Below the pieces are notes generated by a model. That model saw only the letters and a program-made list of their open reading frames with translations, searched no databases and had not been told where the DNA came from. Of a stretch of DNA of 64,000 nt, positions 55,403 to 64,000 are shown one piece after another. Source of the stretch: Epiperipatus broadwayi (taxonomy: Eukaryota; Onychophora; Udeonychophora; Euonychophora; Peripatidae); the NCBI GenBank assembly GCA_028023455.1, contig JAQFVV010000552.1, forward strand, positions 312,001-376,000, read 5' to 3'. Both the position numbers and the translations under genes were made by a program. Within the stretch, counting starts at the first letter, position 1; every line of letters starts with the position of its first letter.

Positions 55403-55510
55403 TTCAAACAATAGATTAAAAATAATAAAAGAAGCCCTGCATTTTATCTAATGTATGACTATTAAGTAGAAAATCTGAAAATTTTAGACCTCCATATATC
55501 TTTCAATTCA

Positions 55511-57740
55511 GCTATCTAGCATAAATAGCTAATAACTTAGTCAGTCCCATATGGCTATTTAGTAATTTATTCTTACATGTCATAATTTCTTATTTAGTAA
55601 TCTTATGAATAGAATATATTTCAGTCAGGTTTTTTATATGAAATACTTTTATAATTTATTTCTTCATTCTTCTTTTTAAATTTTGAAATTCTAACAAAGA
55701 ATGTTATTTTAATAAATAACAAAGCAATAAGATATACCTTAAATTGTAAGATAATGTATAATTAAATTACAACTGCTGAATTTATATTTTAGAATAAACT
55801 TTAAAAATCTCATAATTAAAACAAAATAATATAATATACTAAAATGGCATTCATCATATCATGAACAGATAAATAATTTTATAGTTACCATAATTATCAC
55901 TTTGATAAACTTTCTTTTAATCTTCTCTAAAATGAATTAGTCAATCTTGTCATTTTAAATGGATAATAAATAAAATTAAATGATCTTCAAAATAAGTAAA
56001 CTTATCTTCTAAAAAAAAACAAAGTGATTTTCTAAATAAGTACAATGACTCTTAAAATGAATAAAATTATCTTAAACCAAAATAGGTAAATAATTTTAAT
56101 TACTTTAATAAATAAATTTATTTTTCCTTTGATGCCATCTGAACACCAAATAATGAGATTTACAAATAAAGTGACTTTTATGTTAAACCTTTGGTACTCA
56201 TGTACTCTCAATGCATAATACACTATATAAAATTTGTGTGATAACTGTAAGAGATATATTGCTATAAGAATGTAGATTATGATTAATAGCCTATCAATTT
56301 CAGTAAGGAAGTCTTTATTTCATGTAAAATGAAAATATTTAAGAAGATAATGCTTTTGACTTGATAAAATATTAAGTTTTCCTTTAATTATAAAAATAAC
56401 ATAAAATTTGTGATGAGAATGAATAGAATGTCTTTAATATTAAATTGAAATAATTTTAATGTCTTTAATAGTATCCTATTTATTACTTTTCTTCAATATT
56501 TATTTAGCTAAAGCATAACAAGTGATACTAATTAAGCCTTTACAGAGCAGGGTTAATACTTTTCATTCTGCCTTTTTTTTTAAATAACTTCTGAAAAAAA
56601 TAATTGCATTTTTTTCAAAATTTACAATGAGCTTTCCCATTATGCAGCACATTAGTAAACTTTATGTGCTGAAAGTTTCATAGACTTATAGTAGAACCTG
56701 GATAAATGTTACTTTAGCAAAATATTATTTTTAAACTTTAAAAAAAAAGAATATTAGTTGAAACAATTACACTTCAAAATGAAGATAAGTTACTAGTTAT
56801 ATAGGTGTATGTGTGTAAAATGTAAATGTTTGTATAGTCTTTATACTTTGCCTTATATAGTGCAAGTCATGTGATTAATTTTAGTTGATGTATTAACAAT
56901 AAGTTGCATCCCAATTTACCTATATTAAGAAAAAAGTCACTAACTTTTCAATAACCTAAGGAAAATGCTAAAAGTAAACTAATTTACATAATTCCAGAGA
57001 TTACTGGAAACAGTGTCTAGACAGGAAGTACAGACAATTATTTAATAGTACATTATTTTCATCTAAATATTTAAAAAAAACATCAGATTATTTAGCAATT
57101 GAAATATGTTACAATAAAATAAAATTATTACATAATACAATTAAACTGTTTAATTAAAAATAATAATACAATATTTAATGTAAGCATTTTGTTTAATGTT
57201 TTCAGACTATTTTCTATTTTTTAATGTAAATAAATTTAAAAATAGCTTTAACATTAAAATGGAATAGGAAGTTTTAAATAAATATTTTTTCTCCAAGCAT
57301 ACAGATTCATATCATATTCTTTTTCATGATTTAAGATTGCTAGGTTTAAATTCATATTTAAATTTCTTCACTAATATTTAATTTTAATAAACTATAACCA
57401 CAAGATATAGATAATTTCCAATTTAATATTTTAAAATTAAACTTATTAGCACTTTTGGTCAGTAATAACTTTGATAATTAAGCATTTAAATATGACAAAG
57501 TGTTATTTATGATATTTAAATATTAGAAAATGGCACTTAAATATCATAATAAAGTTACAAATATTATAATAGTTATTCTAAAATTGACTAATCATTTATG
57601 CAAATAATTTAATATTATCACACAACAAAGTTTAGTTATTGGAAAAATAAATTATAAAATTATTTGTATGTTTTAAATACTATGTCAACAGAAGACCTGG
57701 CATTCAGCATTTGAACAAAAGCTGGGATCTACAATAATAT
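55511..57740. other. AT-rich unique DNA, no feature seen
   Basis: Nothing supportable. Confidence 0.5.
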
Positions 57741-57743
57741 GAA

Positions 57744-58170
57744 AGGCTAAACCCTTTGACAGATGCACTTTAAATATGCTTATGTGACAGACAATTAGAT
57801 GTACTAATGACTGCATGTAGAAACTGTCAATTCAGAAACACAAGCCAGAAATTTGAGAAAAATATGAAACCCATCTTCTGCTCTACTAAAATTTATATAC
57901 AAATAAGTAAGACTCAAACATTCTGACCTAAGAGTGTGAAGCTTAAAACATCTTCACATTTAATTCACTAAATATTGTATATGAATAAACAATGTGAAAT
58001 ATTTCGATTTACTGTGAAGCAATTTTCAAATCTAATGAAATGATAGCAACAAATATAAATATATTAAATTTATTAAGAACAAGCAGATGATATAGTAATC
58101 AAGTGAACGGCTAAAACCTTCGACAGATGCACCTTAGAAATGCTTATGTGATAGCTAATCAGATGTAATA
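57744..58170 (+). repeat. Direct repeat pair, about 63 bp, 365 bp apart
   Basis: GGCTAAA.CC.T.GACAGATGC...ATGCTTATGTGA...ATCAGATGTA occurs at 57744-57806 and 58109-58170 with roughly 85% identity by eye. The second copy runs into a (TA)n/(TG)n tract. It may be a short dispersed repeat; no A/B box or hammerhead core was found. Confidence 0.6.
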
Positions 58171-58187
58171 ATATATATATATATATA

Positions 58188-58264
<77 letters not shown>

Positions 58265-58275
58265 CTGTGTGTGTA
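58171..58275. repeat. Compound (TA)n/(TG)n/(CA)n microsatellite
   Basis: Alternating TA, TG and CA blocks, partly self-complementary. Confidence 0.95.
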
Positions 58276-59240
<965 letters not shown>

Positions 59241-59507
59241 AGATGCTAATAATAATAAAACGATCAAGAAGAATACTCTTTTCCAGATGTCTTTGTTCAT
59301 ATGATTTTAGAATATATTGTACAATGAAATTTTTATATAATATCTAATTTTTTATATATAAAGTTGTCTTAAGAATTTATGTTCAATTAAATTGAACGTA
59401 AAGGGTTATCATAATACAAGCATAATGAGAGAAATAATTTGACTTTCTGATAGCTATCATGAAATATATGCACTATTAATTAAAATCTTAATTTCAATAA
59501 ATAAAGG

Positions 59508-59510
<3 letters not shown>

Positions 59511-59594
<84 letters not shown>
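59511..59594. repeat. Interrupted (TA)n microsatellite
   Basis: Two TA runs with a short AATATATTTA break. Confidence 0.97.
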
Positions 59595-59596
<2 letters not shown>

Positions 59597-59809
59597 TAAA
59601 ATACAAATAAGTTAACTCATGGAGAGTATGGAATGACTTCAGACATTGGTGAAGTATGTCACAAAGGGCACATTTTATTATATGAAACCACATTTAAGTA
59701 AATCAACAATATAATATAATACTACTTTATATAACTGCAATAATACACATATAATAATCATATAGAAAAAGAACTTTTTTGGCAATTATTTTTCCCCTTT
59801 TCAATGTGC

Positions 59810-59871
59810 TTTAATTAATTTACAATTATAATCTACATTGCAACGTAGATCATAATTGTAAATTAGTTAAA
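59810..59871. repeat. Hairpin with 27-bp arms and 8-nt loop
   Basis: 59810-59836 pairs with 59845-59871 (arm contains TTTACAATTATAATCTAC) with two or three mismatches; the loop is ATTGCAAC. Weaker pairing extends outward. Probably a small foldback element. Confidence 0.65.
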
Positions 59872-62800
59872 GGACAATGAAACAAACAAAAATAATATTT
59901 CCTGAAAAGAGTTAATTTATCTGATTATTATTATATAGATTATTGCTGTTATATAGATATAGTTTATATTATATTAAATAGTTTATTTATTTAAATGTAT
60001 AGAAAAACAGCATAATGTATTAAACTTCTTTCAATTTTAATGACAAATCACATATACATGTATTTCAATGGTTAACCCATTGACAATATTTGAATTTGAA
60101 TTTAGTCCAAAATAATAATTGATATTATATAATATATGCACAAAAGCATATCATTCAGATTGAATAAATATGCTACAATCGTGTATTAAATGTTCTATGT
60201 AAATATGTGAGTGGCAGTACATATAGTGAGTTTTTACCTGTTTCTATGTAAATATATAAATGTATAATGAAATTGTGTGCTAATTTCATGTATACTATTA
60301 TGAAGTCTTTTTGGGTGTCCATTTAAATTAAGTACCCTATAACAAGTATATAATTCTTTCTTCAATCACTATCTTTTACAATAAAACAATATTTCAGGGT
60401 TCTTATATGTGTGCTGGACAAATTATGTCAGTTTATTATAACCAATGTCAAAAAAATTTATATTCTTAACTATATAAATAAAAGTGTAAGAAATCAGAAT
60501 AAAAGATTGAGTTTTAAAAATAATAATAATAAAAAATATAATATATATTGAAGTTCTCAGAATTATTTCTGCTACTTATCTAAATTAAACCATATTATTA
60601 TATCTATAATTAGCTGCAACATTATTCATACTGATAGGTGTTTCCTTCTTGAAAACCTAAAATAATAAAGTGCCAAAAAAACAAACATGTAAGTGTGTCA
60701 AATAATAGCATATATAATGTAATATAGTTGTGTTATGGCTTGATATTCAGAAATTGGATAATCTTATATAAGAATCAATTTTATTTTAAGTGTAACCAAA
60801 AATCTAATCAATTTTAGTAATGCAAATAATTAACTATTATGTTTGAAAATTTCCAATAGGAATAACTAAGTATTACAATAATTTCAACATATGCAAATAA
60901 ATAAATGTAGGAATATGAAACTAAACATCATAACTTCAAAGCCTTTGGAGATAATGACAACATATCTGTCTCTGTGTCATTCTTATTTTATGACTTAAAA
61001 TTCTAAAATACATTTAATAATTTCTTATATATGCATAATAAACATATAGAGAGATCTTCTACTTTATCTACTGCAAGATTTCTTTTTCTTTACTATCTTT
61101 AAAAAAAAAACATGTAAATATTGTCTGAAAATTTATTTTATATCTTAATACATATTAATAAATATAATACATTTTATGAACTATGAAAACACACTCTTCT
61201 CAATATAAGTGTAAGTATTACTTGAAATCAGGAAATAAAATGATTATTACTAATAATAAAAATGGTCTTAATACATTTAAGTTAAAAATTAATAAAATTA
61301 ATTCATGTTGTACCTTCACATATAAAAAAAAAGAACTTTTAACATATACATACAAAGGAATATAAATATTAAATCCTGAAATGTGAATGTCTGAAAATTA
61401 ATAATTGTGTATTAAAATAATATGACTAATATACTTTCGGTTGATCTAAAATTTTATTTTATTTTGAATTATGAGATGTTAAAAAATATTTTGCCTTTTT
61501 CTTAAAAAATAAAATTAATAATACTAAGTATAAAAATAAAATAATGAGTAGTTGTTTTTTTAAAAAACAAAAAAGTCCTATGTTTTTTTTTAATAATATT
61601 TTACTTTTATTTAAATACATTTTTATATATGCAGTTATAAAACATTAACCCAATTTTAATGTTCTTTGATTTAAAAATTAAAAATGGCTAACACTACAAA
61701 TATAATGGATGCAAATAATATTTTATAATGTATTTAAATTCATGCTATTTCTAAGATAAAAATGTATGTGAAATAATCCTTCGTTTTTAAGATAAATTAT
61801 TTTTTTATTAAGTATATAAATATAGACTCCCTTCAAGTACCTATACTCATATATATTGAAGTGGGTGGGAGTAGGTGTAGAACAAAATTGATAGAGAAGA
61901 ATAATTCTAATAAATAATATGAAAAAAATTTTTTATTAAAACAAATATTATAAAAGTATTTATTAAAACTCGATTTAATCCACCTACACTTTAGTATCGC
62001 ATCACACCAGACCATCAGGCAGAGAAGCAGAATATCAAAGGTACTTGTAGCCTTGTCTATGTTATATAAGGTATAACTGACTACCAACTTTCAAAGCTAC
62101 AGAACTTTTCCATTGCTAAATGCAACCCCTGTCATCCAAGGCACTTTAAGTTTTTTTGAAGTAAACTTCAGCTGCAGTTAATTACATGAAGTAATTAACC
62201 TGCCCTGAGTGACAGCTACTATTTTAGCTCTTGATTTATCTCAACTACCTCAATCAAAAACAAAAGTAATATAATAAACATCTTTCATAGATTCTTTACC
62301 AAGATGTTAATAGTAAAAGAATTTACCAACAAAATACTAATTTCCAAAATAATTTATTTTAAATACTTTAAATTAAATGGTGGACACATTTAACCATTTC
62401 AGGAATAAAATAATGATTGCATATAATATACCAGACATTCTGTCATATAAGATGTTGGTTTTTATGGTTAAGAAAGTTTTAGGACTATCTGTTTATTACA
62501 TTAACTTGCACATAAATATTCCTTTTATGCTAATGATAGAGTTTTTTTAAGTTGACTCCAGATACTTCAATGATCACAATGGCTATAGCAATAAATGAAT
62601 ATCACACTAAGAATGGGAATAAAAAAAATACTATTACCTACAGATTTTTAGATATGTGTTCCTCTGGATTGATTGCTGCTTTTTTCTCTTTTGAGAAGCA
62701 TGTTGTACACCAGTTGGAATTTAGGTTAGCTGATGAAAGTGGGTTTTTTTTTGTATTTCCATCAGCAGATATATGTTCAAGCAGTAATGTTTATTAGATG

Positions 62801-63275
62801 TTTATTGTGGCTAATAAAAGACCTTCAGATGTTCTAGCATGGTCAGAGACTAAAGTACAGTGACATAGTTTGATTTCTGATTAGCAACACATGGTTTTTT
62901 TGGCATTCACAAAAGTAAGTTTCATTTGACCAGACTAGAAATTATAGTATGTATATGATGAATAACACTGCTAAAAAGATGATGATGAGTTTTTAGGCCT
63001 ATATGTCTTTTATTGCTCTTATCCTTCCAAATCAGTTTGATTAAATGTTAAATTTATTAATTAAATTCCCATTGTCTCTTAATTCACATTCCTTATTAGA
63101 TTAATCTAACTTTGGATAAGATATAACTTATTTTAAATATTCCCATTGCTATTTATTTATAGCCATTGTTAATTAATTATTCCAATTCCATCTTTGCTTA
63201 TCAATTGAGCAATCTTTGAGTTGGACTTAATTTTTATATTACAAACTTCATTTTCTGTTTTTAATTCAATATTAT
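59872..63275. other. AT-rich unique DNA, no gene recognised
   Basis: Open frames at 61183-61365, 61833-62087 (minus) and 62552-62797 lack recognisable domains. 62.55-62.80 kb is a little less AT-rich. Confidence 0.45.
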
Positions 63276-63282
63276 TCTTTAT

Positions 63283-63319
<37 letters not shown>

Positions 63320-63345
63320 AATACATATATAGAAAGGCAATATAT

Positions 63346-63386
<41 letters not shown>

Positions 63387-63392
63387 CTTTCT
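63276..63392. repeat. (CA)n(TA)n tract with AGAAAGGCAA inverted ends
   Basis: AGAAAGGCAA (63331-63340) and its complement TTGCCTTTCT (63383-63392) bracket a (TA)n palindrome. A (CA)n run precedes it. Confidence 0.9.
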
Positions 63393-63844
63393 TAATGTAT
63401 TTTAAAAAAAAATCAACCCTTTCATTTACACACACTCATTCCAATTTCTGTACATAATTAAATTAACTTTGACACAAATATTTTTAAATAAACAAAGAGA
63501 CCATTTTTATTTTAATGTAAAAGATTTCTAATTTTAAACTTTACCTAGCTATATCTCCCCCCCCTCCTTTTAATTGCTTTTCTACTTTTCTTTTTCTAAA
63601 CTTGGCAAACTTCTATGGGTAATGACACAGCTTTGTTTATTCTTTTTTTTCCTATAGAAATCTGTCAACATTTTTGCAAAAAAATTCAAACAAAACTTCT
63701 TTTAAAACACTTAATTATTTCTTACAACAAAATTTACCTCAATCATTTATTGATAATGGTTCCATAGTTTTTATTTCTTTATTTTTTTTTTCCTTTTTTA
63801 TATATCTTAAGCTGATTATAAATTATTTTTCTTAATTTCTAATA

Positions 63845-63950
63845 AAAATTGCAGGCACATAAGGCTGTTCATTACTGGTACATTACACCATCCCCTGCTA
63901 AGAGTAAAGTATGTAATTTTGACCATTTTATCTCTGAAAACTTTCTTAAC
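63845..63950 (-). pseudogene. Fragment related to the 38-41 kb unclassified element
   Basis: Minus-strand translation reads KKVFRDKMVKITYFTLSRG and WCNVPVMNSLMCLQF without stops. The first part aligns with NKEVIRDKMVKRHIFALK at 38.98-39.07 kb, and GACCATTTTATCTCTGA is shared at the DNA level. More of the element probably continues past the window edge. Confidence 0.45.
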
Positions 63951-64000
63951 ATATTTTTTTTTTTTTAGCTGCAACTATTATATTCATTTTTACCTAATTT

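Larger units (their letters stand above)
54710..55510 (-). repeat. Tandem family 1 hammerhead monomers (subfamily of 340-1180)
   Basis: Two complete units and the start of a third share AAAATCTGAAATTTTCAGA, GCCATATGGG, ACCATATATTAATAACTTTA, AATTTAATAAGCTTGTA and AAGCCCTGCAGA. The ribozyme anchors lie 376 bp apart. The orientation is opposite to the neighbouring 54.23-54.70 kb monomer, so the two form a tail-to-tail pair across the (TA)n. Confidence 0.83.

Overview
This is a strongly AT-rich stretch of animal nuclear DNA, mostly non-coding and gene-poor. No intact host gene, tRNA, rRNA, CRISPR array or bacterial-type operon can be supported. Nearly everything recognisable is retroelement debris, microsatellite or foldback sequence. 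Long (TA)n and (ATT)n tracts, Penelope-like elements (PLEs) with a GIY-YIG endonuclease, an RTE-type LINE relic and many hammerhead-bearing repeats fit an invertebrate intergenic region. A mollusc, possibly a cephalopod, is my best guess, but this is an inference without any diagnostic host gene.

The main result is a network of self-cleaving-ribozyme repeats. I find about 20 copies or remnants of a type I hammerhead ribozyme (HHR) with a tiny stem III, in two sequence families. Family 1 (about 380-460 bp monomers) has three colinear subfamilies, at 340-1180 and 54.71-55.50 kb; at 23.25-24.24 kb; and at 35.76-37.04, 46.94-47.34 and 54.23-54.70 kb. Family 2 (about 390-445 bp monomers) forms a tandem array at 5.90-7.62 kb, a second array at 52.34-53.04 kb and single copies near 8.3 and 22.5 kb. 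At least eight copies keep the CUGANGA core, the GAAA core and an NUH cleavage triplet.

The same window holds at least eight PLE fragments: 7.82-8.15, 22.83-23.16, 24.31-24.85, 44.10-44.29, 48.44-48.81, 48.81-49.12, 49.14-50.45 and 50.45-51.75 kb. In two places HHR monomers flank PLE coding remnants in the same sense, as expected for PLE pseudo-LTRs or for ribozyme-bearing non-autonomous elements (retrozymes) mobilised by PLEs. The youngest pair (49.14-51.75 kb) is a near-perfect 1.3 kb head-to-head palindrome with the RT catalytic motif and GIY-YIG domain still readable. Head-to-head dimers recur four times.

Layout: 0-1.3 kb HHR foldback and a second hairpin; 1.3-5.9 kb unique AT-rich DNA with a miRNA-like hairpin at 4.5 kb and a 149-codon open frame at 1.8 kb; 5.9-8.35 kb HHR array plus PLE relic; 8.4-16.4 kb mostly featureless; 16.5-18.8 kb RTE LINE relic; 18.8-21.4 kb CpG-retaining pocket; 22.4-24.9 kb PLE/HHR inverted complex; 25-35.6 kb mostly featureless except a three-copy foldback repeat at 28.9-29.8 kb; 35.6-37.1 kb HHR trimer; 38.3-40.9 kb unclassified minus-strand retroelement relic; 44.1-55.5 kb dense PLE/HHR zone; 55.5-64 kb mostly featureless with microsatellites and a second fragment of the 38-41 kb element at the right edge.

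How the parts relate: the sequence shows the ribozymes, the PLE remnants and their orientation. It is established that PLEs can carry type I HHRs in their pseudo-LTRs. That the PLEs here mobilised the short HHR repeats is inference.
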